A stretch of DNA of 64,000 nt from Pulveribacter suum (GCF_003013695.1 NZ_CP027792.1:1384501-1448500); one strand, 5' to 3'; shown: positions 25,219 through 33,778, numbered from the stretch's first letter. Numbers and translations are program-made. The notes: a model not told the origin generated them from the sequence alone.

Positions 25219-26193
25219 TCAGTCCACCTTGGCGCCGGAGGCCTTCACGACCTGCTGGTACTTGGCGCGCTCGGCGGCCATGAAGGCGTCGAACTGCTCG
25301 GGCGTGCTGGACACGGGCTCGGCCAGCAGCGCCTCGAAGCGGGTTTTGGTCTCCGGTGCCTTCAGCGCGTCCACGAAGGCCTTGTTCAGCTTGGCCAGCA
25401 CCGGCTTGGGGGTGCCCGCAGGGGCCACCAGGCCCCACCACGTGTCGATGGCAAAGCCGGCGTAGGTGTTGGACAGCGGCGGCACGCCGGGCAGCATCGG
25501 GCTTTCCTTCTCGGACGTCACGGCCAGCGCCTTGAGCTTGCCCGAGCGGATGTTGGGCGCCGCAGCCGCCAGGTTGTCGATGTTGAAGTCCACCTCGCCG
25601 GCCAGCAGCGCCAGCTGCGCCGGGCTGGCGCCGCGGTAGGGGATGTGCAGGGCGTAGATGCCGGCCTTTTGCTTGAACATCTCGCCGGCCAGGTGGCCCG
25701 CGCTGCCGTTGCCGCCGCTGCCGTAGTTCAACTTGGCGGGGTTGGCCTTGGCATAGGCCACCAGGTCAGCCACGGTGTTGATCTTCAGCTGCTGGGCGCG
25801 GGCGGCGTTCACCACCAGCACGTTGGGCACGCGCACCATCTGCGTGATGCCGGCGAAGTCCTTGGCCGCGTCGTAGGGCATGCGGCTGTACAGCCAGGGG
25901 TTCACGGCATGCGTGGCCGTGGCGGCCAGGCCGATGGTCAGCCCGTCCGGTGCGGCCTTGGCCACCACGTCGGCACCGATATTGCCGCCGGCGCCGGCCT
26001 TGTTGTCGATCACGACCACGCCCAGCGTGTCGCGCACGCGCTCGGCCAGGGCGCGGGCCGTCACGTCCAGCGGGCCGCCGGGCGCGTAGGGCACCACCAG
26101 CCGGATGGGGCTGGAGGACTGGGCATGCAGGGCGGGCGAGGCAGCGGCCGCGGCGGCTGCGATCGAGAGAAGAAAGAGGTTTCTGCGGTTCAT
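25219..26193 (-). CDS. Bug-type tripartite tricarboxylate transporter substrate-binding protein
   Basis: 324 residues from the ATG at 26193 (the frame is open for 32 more unlikely residues). Signal peptide to about residue 24 (MNRRNLFLLSIAAAAAAASPALHAQ). 'RLVVPYAPGGPLDVTARALAERV', 'VVIDNKAGAGGNIGADVVAKAAPDG' and 'LNYGSGGNGSAGHLAGEMF' are the classic Bug motifs that clamp carboxylates. Periplasmic binding protein. No TctA/TctB membrane genes are adjacent; orphan Bug proteins are abundant in Burkholderiales, so the ligand is unknown. Convergent with folK. Confidence 0.92.
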   Translation of the reverse strand: MNRRNLFLLSIAAAAAAASPALHAQSSSPIRLVVPYAPGGPLDVTARALAERVRDTLGVVVIDNKAGAGGNIGADVVAKAAPDGLTIGLAATATHAVNPWLYSRMPYDAAKDFAGITQMVRVPNVLVVNAARAQQLKINTVADLVAYAKANPAKLNYGSGGNGSAGHLAGEMFKQKAGIYALHIPYRGASPAQLALLAGEVDFNIDNLAAAAPNIRSGKLKALAVTSEKESPMLPGVPPLSNTYAGFAIDTWWGLVAPAGTPKPVLAKLNKAFVDALKAPETKTRFEALLAEPVSSTPEQFDAFMAAERAKYQQVVKASGAKVD

Positions 26194-26345
26194 AGGGCGC
26201 GTATTGTGCAAAAAGTTGCAACGGCATGCTGACGCAGGGGTGCCAGGTTCGCAGCAGCGTCCTACATCGCCGGGCCGGGAGCGCCGCACGATGGGCGGCT
26301 CGACGGTTTCCCTTCACACGTCTTCCTCCACCCCAAGGACACCCC

Positions 26346-26702
26346 ATGGCCCACGACGCTCCCGCCGCCCTCGCCGAGTCGCGCTACGCCGACTGCATTG
26401 ACGCCTGCAACGCCTGCGCAGCCGCCTGCGACTTCTGTAGCGCCGCCTGCCTGCGCGAACCCGATCCCGCGCACATGGCACGCTGCATCCAGCTGGACAT
26501 GGACTGCGCCGCCGCCTGCCGCCTGGCGGCCGCCGCCATGGCGCGCGAGAGCAGCCACGTGGGCTACATCTGCGAGCTGTGCGCACGCATCTGCGAGGCC
26601 TGCGCGCAGGAGTGCAAGTCGCACCCGATGCAGCACTGCCAGGACTGCGCCCAGGCCTGCGAGCGCTGCGCGCGCCTGTGCCGCGAGATGGCGGCGGCCT
26701 GA
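26346..26702 (+). CDS. Four-helix bundle copper-storage-type protein (DUF326)
   Basis: 118 residues with 19 cysteines, most spaced as CxxC or CxxxC (C17, C21, C24, C28, C31, C35, C47, C54, C58, C76, C79, C83, C86, C90, C98, C101, C105, C108, C112). This lines the inside of a four-helix bundle as in the Csp copper-storage proteins. No signal peptide, so it resembles cytosolic Csp3. Would bind many Cu(I) ions through thiolates. The ATG at 26346 starts at the conserved part. Regulated perhaps by copper, but no CueR-like site is clear. Stop converges on the reductase gene 21 bases away. Confidence 0.88.
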   Translation: MAHDAPAALAESRYADCIDACNACAAACDFCSAACLREPDPAHMARCIQLDMDCAAACRLAAAAMARESSHVGYICELCARICEACAQECKSHPMQHCQDCAQACERCARLCREMAAA

Positions 26703-26723
26703 TGCGGTTGCCGCACCCGCGCC

Positions 26724-27785
26724 TCAGGCGCCGTGCTTGTCCGCCTCGGACGTGAACGCGTCGGCGTAGAACTCCTCGGGCGGCAGGCCGCGCTGGGCGC
26801 TGTAGCTGCTGCGCGCCGCGTCCACCACCACCGGCGCGCCGCAGGCATAGACCTGGTGGCCCGACAGGTCGGCAAAGTCGTCCAGCACCGCCTGGTGCAC
26901 GAAGCCGGTGCGGCCCGTCCAACCGTCCTCGGGCAGCGCGTCCGAGACCACGGGCACGTAGCTGAGCTGCGGCAGCTCGGCCAGGCGTTCGCGCACCCAG
27001 GCGTCCATGTACAAGTCGCGCGGGCGGCGCCCGCCCCAGTACAGAACGGCCGGGCGCGTCAGGCCCTTGTGCTGCAGGTGCTCGATGAGCGCCTTGATGG
27101 GCGCAAAGCCCGTGCCCGAGGCGACGAAGACCATGGGCTTGTCCGAGTCCTCGCGCAGGAAGAAGCTGCCAAACGGCCCTTCCACGCGCAGGATCTCCTT
27201 TTCCTTCATGGCGCCGAAGACATGGTCGGTGAAGCGCCCGCCGGCCATGTGGCGGATGTGCAGCTCCACCGCCGGCGCGCCGGCCTGCTGCGTGTGCGGC
27301 GCGCAGGCCATGGAGTACGCGCGGCGCGCGCCGTCCTTGAGGATGAACTCGATGTACTGCCCTGCGTGGTAGCGGAAGGTGTCGGCCGCCGGCAGTTGCA
27401 GGCGCAGCTGCATCACGTCGTGCGCCAGTGGGTGGAGCGCCGCCACGCGCACCGGCAACTTGCGGATGGGGTAGCTGCTCTCGTCGGTCACCTGGCGTGA
27501 CTCGATCACCACGTCCGTCTGCGCCTGGGCGCAGCAGGTGAGGATGAAGCCGGCGGCCTCTTCCGCATCGCTCAGGGCCTTTTGCTGGTGCGCACCGTGC
27601 GTCACGGAGCCGCTGAGCTTCTTGCACTTGCACGAGCCGCAGGCGCCGTCCTTGCAGCCATAGGGCAGGCCCACGCCGCTGGAGATGGCCGCCGACAAGA
27701 TGCTCTGGCCCGCGGGCGCGGCAAAACTGCGGCCGCTGGGCTGCACGGTGATCTGGAAGGCGGATTCGTCGGCGGTCGTCGTCAT
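26724..27785 (-). CDS. NAD(P)H-dependent 2Fe-2S flavoprotein reductase (CDP-6-deoxy-glucoseen reductase-like)
   Basis: 353 residues in three domains. Plant-type ferredoxin domain (1-100) with 'GCKDGACGSCKCKKL' and 'FILTCCA' supplying the four cluster cysteines; FAD domain with the RxYS motif 'RRAYSMACAPH'; NAD domain with 'VFVASGTGFAPIKALIEHL' and 'YACGAPVVVDAA'. Annotated in this lineage as CDP-6-deoxy-delta-3,4-glucoseen reductase, but this name comes from sequence only; it is better read as an electron-transfer reductase for an unknown partner, for instance an oxygenase. No partner oxygenase lies nearby. RBS of the ATG at 27785 is weak. Confidence 0.88.
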   Translation of the reverse strand: MTTTADESAFQITVQPSGRSFAAPAGQSILSAAISSGVGLPYGCKDGACGSCKCKKLSGSVTHGAHQQKALSDAEEAAGFILTCCAQAQTDVVIESRQVTDESSYPIRKLPVRVAALHPLAHDVMQLRLQLPAADTFRYHAGQYIEFILKDGARRAYSMACAPHTQQAGAPAVELHIRHMAGGRFTDHVFGAMKEKEILRVEGPFGSFFLREDSDKPMVFVASGTGFAPIKALIEHLQHKGLTRPAVLYWGGRRPRDLYMDAWVRERLAELPQLSYVPVVSDALPEDGWTGRTGFVHQAVLDDFADLSGHQVYACGAPVVVDAARSSYSAQRGLPPEEFYADAFTSEADKHGA

Positions 27786-27830
27786 GGCTGGTCGCTATCC
27801 TTGGTCTTGTTCACTCGAAAGCCTTCAATT

Positions 27831-28760
27831 TTGCCCTCCAACCTCAATCCCCTGGGCGCGCTGCCGGCGCGCTTTCGCCGTCAGCGCGTGCTGATCGTGG
27901 GCTGCGGCGACGTGGGCCTGCGCGTGGCGCGGGCCCTGGACGCAGCAGCCGGGCGGCGCCGGGTGCTGGCGCTGACTTCCAGCCCCGAGCGCACCGGCGC
28001 GCTGCGCGCTGCCGGCATCACGCCCCTGCTGGGCGACCTGGACCGGCCTGCCACGCTGGCACGGCTGGCCGGCCTGGCCACGCGCGTGGTGCACCTGGCG
28101 CCCCCGCCGGGCAGCGCCACGCCGGCCTGGCTGGACCCGCGCAGCACCGCCCTGGCGCGGGCGCTGCGCCGGCGCACGCTGCCGCAGGCGCTGGTGTATG
28201 CCTCCACCAGCGGGGTGTATGGCGACTGCGCCGGGCAGTGGGTGGCCGAAACCCGCCCGCTGCGCCCGGCCACGGCGCGCGCCCGGCGCCGCGTGAACGC
28301 CGAGCGGGCCATGCGCCACCTGGGCCGCGCGGGCGTGCGCGTGTCCATCCTGCGCGTGCCCGGCATCTACGCCAACGACCGCGAGGGCGGCACGCCGCGC
28401 GAGCGGTTGCTGCGCGGCGCGCCCGTGCTGTGCGCACGCGACGACGTGTACACCAACCACATCCACGCCGACGACCTGGCGCGCGCCTGCGTGGCGGCGC
28501 TGTGGCGCGGGGCGGCGCAGCGTGCCTACCACGCCAGCGACGCCAGCGAGCTGAAGATGGGCGACTACTTCGACCTGGCGGCCGACCTGTATGGCCTGCC
28601 GCGCCCGCCGCGCGTGACGCGCGAGCAGGCCGGGCAGCTGCTGGGGCCGCTGCAGCTGAGCTTCATGTCGGAGTCGCGCCGGCTGCGGGGCGATCGGCTG
28701 GCGCGTGAGCTGCGCCTGCGCCTGCGCTACCCCACGGTGCGCGACGGGCTGGCGCCCTAG
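27831..28760 (+). CDS. SDR-family NAD-dependent epimerase/dehydratase (YeeZ-like)
   Basis: 309 residues if the TTG at 27831 is used; the frame runs open to 27582 but that would overlap the reductase gene by 200 bases. NAD-binding Rossmann start 'RVLIVGCGDVGLRVARALDAA' and 'ALVYASTSGVYGDCAGQWVAET' with the Ser and Tyr of an extended SDR, then 'YTNHIHADDLARACVAAL'. YxxxK is altered here: after 'SGVYG' the usual Lys is absent, so catalysis may differ. Similar to YeeZ-like epimerases of unknown substrate. Divergent from the reductase gene with 45 bases between. Confidence 0.78.
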   Translation: MPSNLNPLGALPARFRRQRVLIVGCGDVGLRVARALDAAAGRRRVLALTSSPERTGALRAAGITPLLGDLDRPATLARLAGLATRVVHLAPPPGSATPAWLDPRSTALARALRRRTLPQALVYASTSGVYGDCAGQWVAETRPLRPATARARRRVNAERAMRHLGRAGVRVSILRVPGIYANDREGGTPRERLLRGAPVLCARDDVYTNHIHADDLARACVAALWRGAAQRAYHASDASELKMGDYFDLAADLYGLPRPPRVTREQAGQLLGPLQLSFMSESRRLRGDRLARELRLRLRYPTVRDGLAP

Positions 28761-28763
28761 CGC

Positions 28764-29402
28764 TCAGCGCGGGTAGATGTTGCCCTGCCGGTCGTAGCAG
28801 CGAAACACGTTGCACTGCGTGATCTCGCGCGGCGGCGCAACGGGCGGGTGGACAGGCGGCGGGCGGTGCGGCCTGGCGGGCACGATCACCACGGGCGAGG
28901 GGTAGTAGGCGGGCGCGGCGGCCTGGGCGCGGCTGCGCTCGCTGTCGGCGCGGGCAAACTCGGCGGGCGTCAGGCAGGCCAGGTCGGCCTGGCGGCGCGC
29001 GGCATCCAGGCGTTGCTGCTCGTCGTACATGCCGCGGCCGCTGGCGGCCAGCTCCTGCTGCAGGTGCTGGCGCGCCTGCAGGCAGGCGGCGCTGCTGGCC
29101 GGGTCGGGGGCAGCAGCGGTGCGCGGGGCAGGAGCAGCCGGGGGCGGGCGCAGCAGGGCTTCGTGCTGCTGGCGCTCGTGCTTGCGCGCCAGGGCCTCGG
29201 CGGCCTGCTCGCGTTCTTGCTCCCGCTCCTCGGCTGTCTTTCTGCCCTCGACCTCGCGCGCCGCCTCGCCGCGGCGGCATTCGCCGTCGGTGTAGGTGGT
29301 CTTGCCGGTGGCCGGGTCGGTGCAGCGCACGACCTGGGCGGCGGCGGGGCCGGCCAGGCAGGCGGCCATGGCCAGCAAAAGGGCGCAGGACTTGATGGTC
29401 AT
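28764..29402 (-). CDS. DUF4124 domain periplasmic protein
   Basis: 212 residues with signal peptide MTIKSCALLLAMAACLAGPAAA (cleavage about residue 22). The mature N terminus 'QVVRCTDPATGKTTYTDGECRRGE' is a DUF4124 domain with a probable disulfide. Residues 50-85 are a charged helix (TAEEREQEREQAAEALARKHERQQ), followed by a proline/alanine linker and a second conserved region 'ACLTPAEFARADSERSRAQ' and a proline-rich stretch; ends with 'NVFRCYDRQGNIYPR'. Function not known. It follows the lipoprotein gene by 24 bases and is likely co-transcribed. Confidence 0.82.
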   Translation of the reverse strand: MTIKSCALLLAMAACLAGPAAAQVVRCTDPATGKTTYTDGECRRGEAAREVEGRKTAEEREQEREQAAEALARKHERQQHEALLRPPPAAPAPRTAAAPDPASSAACLQARQHLQQELAASGRGMYDEQQRLDAARRQADLACLTPAEFARADSERSRAQAAAPAYYPSPVVIVPARPHRPPPVHPPVAPPREITQCNVFRCYDRQGNIYPR

Positions 29403-29426
29403 GGCGGGGCGGCGAGTGTCAGGGCG

Positions 29427-29957
29427 TTAGCGCGGCCACTGCTGGCGGCGCACGGCGTCGTCGCGCAGCGCGTCTTCCAGGCTGCGGCCGGAGCGGTGGT
29501 CGCGCGGCGGGCGGTGGGCCTGCTCGCGATCGGCCTCGCGCCGGCGTTCGGCTTCGCGCCGCTGGGCCTCGCGCTGGCGCTCGATGTCGCGCTGCTGGGC
29601 ATCGCGGCGGCGGTCCATGTCGCGCCGCTCGGCCTCGCGCTGGCGCTCCCAGTCGCGGCGCTCGCGCTCGTTGCGCTGCAGTTCGCGCTGGCGATCACGC
29701 TCGCGCGACTCGCGCCACTGGTGCTCGCGCCAGGCCTCGGCGCGCCAGCCGGGCGGCGGGGCGGTGTAGATCACGCCGGGCTGCTCGTACACCGTCACGG
29801 CGGAGGTGGTGGGGTAGTAGGCGGGGCCGCCGTAGCCGCCGCTGTAGCCGGCGTCGTAGTAGGGATCGCCAGGAATCGCCACGCAGCCGGTGGCCAGCAC
29901 GGCGGCGCCCAGCGCCAGGCCCAGGCGGGCGATGTTTTTCTGTAGGAATTGCTGCAT
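29427..29957 (-). CDS. Outer-membrane lipoprotein with long Arg/Glu-rich helix
   Basis: 176 residues from the ATG at 29957 (upstream frame to 30011 is unlikely). Lipoprotein signal with lipobox LATGC, Cys25. Residues 30-66 are glycine/tyrosine/proline-rich (YYDAGYSGGYGGPAYYP), then residues 76-147 are almost wholly Arg, Glu, Asp and Gln (RERDRQRELQRNERERRDWE...), which predicts a long single charged alpha helix or coiled coil. Gram-negative periplasmic role unknown; may bind cell wall or act as a spacer. Operon with the DUF4124 gene. Confidence 0.78.
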   Translation of the reverse strand: MQQFLQKNIARLGLALGAAVLATGCVAIPGDPYYDAGYSGGYGGPAYYPTTSAVTVYEQPGVIYTAPPPGWRAEAWREHQWRESRERDRQRELQRNERERRDWERQREAERRDMDRRRDAQQRDIERQREAQRREAERRREADREQAHRPPRDHRSGRSLEDALRDDAVRRQQWPR

Positions 29958-30101
29958 GGGGGTACTCCTGGGGCCAACGAGGCCCTCTCTGGCAGACGCG
30001 CCGCCGGCCATTTTGGTTGACCGCCGGCAGCCGGCTTCGTCAGTCTTTGCCGTGACTTCACGATTGTCGGCAAATGTGTCTGAGGCGGTGCTGCGCAGTG
30101 A

Positions 30102-30205
30102 TTGCTATGGAAAAAAGAGCTGCCAGCGCTTGCTGCAAGCGGGTTCCAGCCAAAAAATGCATAAGAACCCGCCTGCAGCAAGCGCTGGCAGCTACTTGTT
30201 TGATA
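30102..30205. repeat. Dispersed palindromic element, copy H (inverted pair, 29-bp arms)
   Basis: AGCTGCCAGCGCTTGCTGCA with its continuation AGCGGGTTC (30118-30146) pairs with the reverse strand of 30165-30193 at 28 of 29 positions, leaving an 18-base loop. Two head-to-head copies of the element. Lies between the gcdH stop and the lipoprotein gene; a stem this long should strongly fold and could terminate gcdH transcription. Confidence 0.9.
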
Positions 30206-30227
30206 GCGCCCGTGGCGGGCGCGGCGC

Positions 30228-31421
30228 TCAGTTGGCGAACGCGGCGATGCCCGTCTGCGCCCGGCCCAGAATCAGCGCGTGCACGTCGTGCGTGCCCTCG
30301 TAGGTGTTGACCACCTCCAGGTTGACCAGGTGGCGCGCCACGCCGAACTCGTCGCTGATGCCGTTGCCGCCCATCATGTCGCGTGCCAGGCGGGCAATGT
30401 CCAGCGCCTTGCCGCAGTTGTTGCGCTTGATGAGCGAGGTGGCCTCGATCACGTTGTGGCCCTCGTCCTTGATGCGGCCCACGCGCAGCGCGGCCTGCAG
30501 TCCCAGGGCGATCTCGGTCTGCATGTCGGCCAGCTTCTTTTGCACCAGCTGGTTGGCGGCCAGCGGCCGGCCGAACTGCTGGCGGTCCAGCGTGTACTGG
30601 CGCGCGGTATGCCAGCAGAACTCGGCCGCGCCCATGGCGCCCCAGGCGATGCCGAAGCGAGCGCTGTTCAGGCAGGTGAAAGGGCCTTTCAAGCCCTGCA
30701 CCTCGGGGAAGGCGTTGTCCTCGGGCACGAACACATCGTCCATGACGATCTCGCCGGTGATGGAGGCGCGCAGCCCCACCTTGCCGTGGATCGCCGGGGC
30801 CGACAGGCCCTGCATGCCCTTGTCCAGGATGAAGCCGCGGATGGGGCCGACGCTGCCGCCCTCGCTCACCTCCTTGGCCCAGACGACGAACACGTCGGCC
30901 ACGGGGCTGTTGGTGATCCACATCTTGGCGCCCGAGAGCCGGTAGCCGCCATCGACCTTGCGCGCGCGGGTGGCCATGCTGCCGGGGTCGGATCCATGGT
31001 CGGGCTCGGTCAGGCCGAAGCAGCCGATGAACTCGCCGCTGGCCAGCTTGGGCAGGTACTTTTGCTTCTGCGCTTCGGTGCCGAACTCGTTGATCGGCAC
31101 CATGACCAGCGAAGACTGCACGCTGGCCATGGAGCGGTAGCCCGAGTCCACGCGCTCGATCTCGCGCGCCACCAGCCCGTAGCTGACGTAGTTCAGCCCG
31201 GCGCCGCCGTACTCGGGGGAAATGGTCGGGCCCAACAGGCCCAGCTCGCCCATCTCGCGGAAGATGGTCAAGTCGGTCTTTTCATGGCGGAACATGTCCA
31301 GCACGCGCGGCGCCAGGCGGTCCTGGCAATAGGCGGCGGCGGCGTCGCGGATGGCGCGCTCGTCCTCGGTGAGTTGCTGGTCGAACTGCAGGGGGTCATC
31401 CCACTGGAAGCGCATGGTCAT
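30228..31421 (-). CDS. gcdH: Glutaryl-CoA dehydrogenase
   Basis: 397 residues from the ATG at 31421 (Met3 also possible). Acyl-CoA dehydrogenase fold: '[50 protein letters not shown]', '[34 protein letters not shown]', and the catalytic glutamate in '[23 protein letters not shown]'. '[16 protein letters not shown]' has the Arg that holds the glutaryl carboxylate, which favours this over other acyl-CoA dehydrogenases. Converts glutaryl-CoA to crotonyl-CoA in lysine and tryptophan catabolism. Divergent from a LysR regulator, probably its activator. Confidence 0.93.
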   Translation of the reverse strand: MTMRFQWDDPLQFDQQLTEDERAIRDAAAAYCQDRLAPRVLDMFRHEKTDLTIFREMGELGLLGPTISPEYGGAGLNYVSYGLVAREIERVDSGYRSMASVQSSLVMVPINEFGTEAQKQKYLPKLASGEFIGCFGLTEPDHGSDPGSMATRARKVDGGYRLSGAKMWITNSPVADVFVVWAKEVSEGGSVGPIRGFILDKGMQGLSAPAIHGKVGLRASITGEIVMDDVFVPEDNAFPEVQGLKGPFTCLNSARFGIAWGAMGAAEFCWHTARQYTLDRQQFGRPLAANQLVQKKLADMQTEIALGLQAALRVGRIKDEGHNVIEATSLIKRNNCGKALDIARLARDMMGGNGISDEFGVARHLVNLEVVNTYEGTHDVHALILGRAQTGIAAFAN

Positions 31422-31518
31422 GGTCGAAGTCCTGGGTAGAAGGCAGACAGGAGAGGGAAGGGCGTACGCCACGGCGCACGCCTGTACCCGCCATCGTAGA
31501 GGCCGCGGCCAACGCCGG

Positions 31519-31554
31519 CAAACCATTTGCGCTCACCCATATATGAGCGGTTTG
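31519..31554. promoter_or_regulatory. Nested dyad between gcdH and the LysR gene
   Basis: Inner arms GCTCA (31531-31535) and TGAGC (31544-31548) with an eight-base AT-rich centre; outer arms CAAACC (31519-31524) and GGTTTG (31549-31554). LysR regulators usually bind a T-N11-A type dyad in the divergent promoter of their target, and this is the best candidate in the 188-base gap. Confidence 0.5.
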
Positions 31555-31576
31555 CATATCTGGGGGTGCGCCTTCC

Positions 31577-31582
31577 TACAAT
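31577..31582 (+). promoter_or_regulatory. Candidate -10 box of the LysR gene
   Basis: TACAAT 28 bases before the LysR ATG. The dyad at 31519-31554 covers the -35 region, so the regulator could repress itself. Confidence 0.4.
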
Positions 31583-31609
31583 CGCAGCCTTGCTCACAGA
31601 GAGTGTTCA

Positions 31610-32551
31610 ATGCCACCACCGCTGCCTTCCACCCAGGCGCTGGCCTGTTTCGAGGCCGCGGCGCGCCACCAGAGCTACACCCGCGCGGCGCAGGAGCTCG
31701 CGCTCACGCAGGGCGCCGTGTCGCGCCAGATCGGTGCGCTGGAGTCGCTGTTGGGCGTAGTGCTGTTTCACCGCACGCGCCATGGCGTGGCGCTGACCGA
31801 GTCGGGCCAGCAGTACGCACGCCAGGTCGCGCGCTGGCTCCTGGCCTTGCGCCAGGGCACGCTGGACGTGATGGCGCAGTCCGGCGCAGGGGCCAGCATC
31901 TGTCTCGCGGCGGTGCCGACGTTCGCCACACGCTGGCTTGTGCCCCGCCTGCCGCTGCTGGCCCGCGAGCACCCCGACATCACTGTGCACATCGACGTGC
32001 GCACGCGCCCCTTCCTGTTCGCCGAAACCGCCTACGACGCCGCGCTGCTGGCCGCAACGCCCGGGCAGATAGTGCAGTGGCCGGGGGTGCAGGCGCAGTG
32101 GCTGCTGCACGAGGACATCGTCCCCGTGTGCAGCCCGGCGTTGCTGGCACGCGCAGCGCGGCGCGGGCCCGGTCGCGCCTGGCAGCCCGTCTCTGCGCAG
32201 GCCGTGGCGCAGCTGCCGCTGCTGCAGCAGAGCACGCGCCCGCAAGGCTGGCAGGAGTGGTTCGAGGCGGCCGGCGTGCCGGCGGCGCATGCATTGCAGG
32301 GGCCGCGCTACGAGCTGTTTTCGATGCTCGCGGCAGCGGCCAGCCAGGGCCTGGGGGTGGCGCTCATCCCGCCGCTGCTCATCGAGGAGGAGCTTGCGCG
32401 GGGCGCGTTGGTGATCGCGTGCGCGCGGCCGCTGCGCCAGGCGCGCGGCTACTACCTGGTGTGGCCCGAGCCTGCACCGCACGGCGCGCTGGCGCGGTTC
32501 GCGCAGTGGCTGGCGCACACGGCAGCCGCTGGCACCCCGGCCCCGGCCTGA
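31610..32551 (+). CDS. LysR-type transcriptional regulator (probable gcdH regulator)
   Basis: 313 residues. N-terminal winged helix-turn-helix: 'STQALACFEAAARHQSYTRAAQELALTQGAVSRQIGALESLLGVVLFHRT', then a substrate-binding LysR effector domain from about residue 93 ('SICLAAVPTFATRWLVPRLPLLAREHPDITVHIDV'), closest to GcvA-like members as I recall. Divergent from gcdH over 188 bases with a nested dyad in the middle; this geometry suggests that it controls gcdH. The effector (glutarate or glutaryl-CoA) is a guess. Ends 23 bases before the convergent MerR gene. Confidence 0.9.
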   Translation: MPPPLPSTQALACFEAAARHQSYTRAAQELALTQGAVSRQIGALESLLGVVLFHRTRHGVALTESGQQYARQVARWLLALRQGTLDVMAQSGAGASICLAAVPTFATRWLVPRLPLLAREHPDITVHIDVRTRPFLFAETAYDAALLAATPGQIVQWPGVQAQWLLHEDIVPVCSPALLARAARRGPGRAWQPVSAQAVAQLPLLQQSTRPQGWQEWFEAAGVPAAHALQGPRYELFSMLAAAASQGLGVALIPPLLIEEELARGALVIACARPLRQARGYYLVWPEPAPHGALARFAQWLAHTAAAGTPAPA

Positions 32552-32573
32552 AGCGCGCCGGCGTGCGGGCGGC

Positions 32574-33557
32574 TCATCGAGCCGCTGCGCCAGCAACGCC
32601 CCGGCAGTCGCTGCGCCACTGCGCCACCAGCGCGGGCAGGCCGGAGAGCTCGCGCAATGCGGTGACCCCTTCCAGCGGCCGCCGGTAGAGGGCCAGGCAC
32701 CCGCCGCCCACCCACAGTGCCACATCGCCGGGCAGGCGTTCGCGCAGTTCCCGCATGCCGGACAGCACCTGCGTGCCTGCCGCCGCGTTGGTGAAGCTGA
32801 GCGCCACCACATCCGCGCGGTGGGCACGGGCGGCCTGCACGATGTCGCCTGCAGGCGTCTGCGTGCCCAGCGATATGCAGCTGCATCCTTCCAGCGCCAG
32901 CACTGCCTCGACCATCAGCAGGCCCAGCCCATGCAGCTCTTGCGGCAGCGTTGTCAGCAGCACGCGGGGCCCAGCGGAACCGGCGGGCGGGGGAAGCGTG
33001 GCGATCGCCTGGCGCAACACGCCGGTGACGACCTCGGTGAACAGGTGTTCTTCGAAGATCTCGAAACGGCCCTGGGCCCAGGCGTCGCCCACGGCATGCG
33101 CCAGGGGCGCCACCAGAGCGCCGACAAAAGCCGCCAGGCCCATGCGCGCCTGTGCCTGGCCAAGAGCGTGGCGCAGCGCCTGCGGGTCGTGCGAGGCGAT
33201 GGTGTCCAGCAAAGCGCCGATGGCCGGGCAGGGGGGCGTGGTCAGCTGAGATGTCCTGGACAAACTTAGTAACGGCCGGGCCGGCGTCGGGCGGGAAAGC
33301 AGGGCGTCCAAGGCGCTTTCTTCCAGCTGCACCACCTTGCCGGGGCGAAGGCCGGCGTCCAGCAGCCGGCGGATCAGCTTGAGCCGCCTGACCTGCTCAG
33401 TCGGGTAGCGCCGGTCACCGCTGCCGTCGCGCAGAGGTGCGGGAAAGCCGTAGCGCTTCTCCCACACACGCAACACGTCCTTGCCCAGCCCCGTTTCCCG
33501 CTCCACTTCGGCAATGGGCAGGGTGGCTGCGGCCGGGTTGCCCAGCAGTGCGCTCAT
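32574..33557 (-). CDS. MerR-family regulator with B12-binding domain (CarH/LitR type)
   Basis: 327 residues from the ATG at 33557, which has GAAGGA nine bases before it (a GTG eight codons upstream is less likely). N-terminal MerR winged helix (residues 13-75: 'IAEVERETGLGKDVLRVWEKRYGFPAP'), then the helix bundle with 'VGDAWAQGRFEIFEEHLFTEVV' (W160, E170, H171) and a Rossmann B12 domain with E207-x-H209-x-x-G212 (QELHGLG), 'LSFTNA' and 'LWVGGG'. These are the cobalamin ligands of CarH-like photoreceptors that are released from DNA on light exposure. Photolyase lies 2 kb away, a typical target of such regulators. Light response is inference. Confidence 0.9.
   Translation of the reverse strand: MSALLGNPAAATLPIAEVERETGLGKDVLRVWEKRYGFPAPLRDGSGDRRYPTEQVRRLKLIRRLLDAGLRPGKVVQLEESALDALLSRPTPARPLLSLSRTSQLTTPPCPAIGALLDTIASHDPQALRHALGQAQARMGLAAFVGALVAPLAHAVGDAWAQGRFEIFEEHLFTEVVTGVLRQAIATLPPPAGSAGPRVLLTTLPQELHGLGLLMVEAVLALEGCSCISLGTQTPAGDIVQAARAHRADVVALSFTNAAAGTQVLSGMRELRERLPGDVALWVGGGCLALYRRPLEGVTALRELSGLPALVAQWRSDCRGVAGAAAR
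33252..33262. promoter_or_regulatory. Operator-like palindrome inside the MerR-B12 gene
   Basis: TGTCCTGGACA, 5-bp arms around one T. In the wider 13-base context it matches the upstream site at 10 of 13 positions. Could be a second binding site of the same regulator, or a chance palindrome. Confidence 0.3.
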
Positions 33558-33643
33558 GGATGCGTCCTTCGGCGGCGGCACGCGCCCGTGGAGGGAATGG
33601 CAAGGGGATGGATGGAAGCAATCATGGCAAGATGTTTTTAAAA

Positions 33644-33656
33644 TTGTCTAGGACAA
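33644..33656. promoter_or_regulatory. Operator-like palindrome TTGTCTAGGACAA upstream of the MerR-B12 gene
   Basis: Perfect TTGTC-TAG-GACAA dyad, 87 bases before the MerR start and 123 before the chemoreceptor start, in the AT-rich part of the divergent gap. Half site TGTCC recurs at 33665-33669. A good position for an autoregulatory operator acting on both divergent genes. Confidence 0.5.
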
Positions 33657-33778
33657 AATGGGATGTGTCCACTACATTACGTTACCGTTTGTGCCGCGTT
33701 CCTCGTTCCCTGTTGCACGGTGTCCATCGCGTATAGGAGCGCCGTCGCCGTGTCACCCTTCCCACCGAAGAAACCAAC

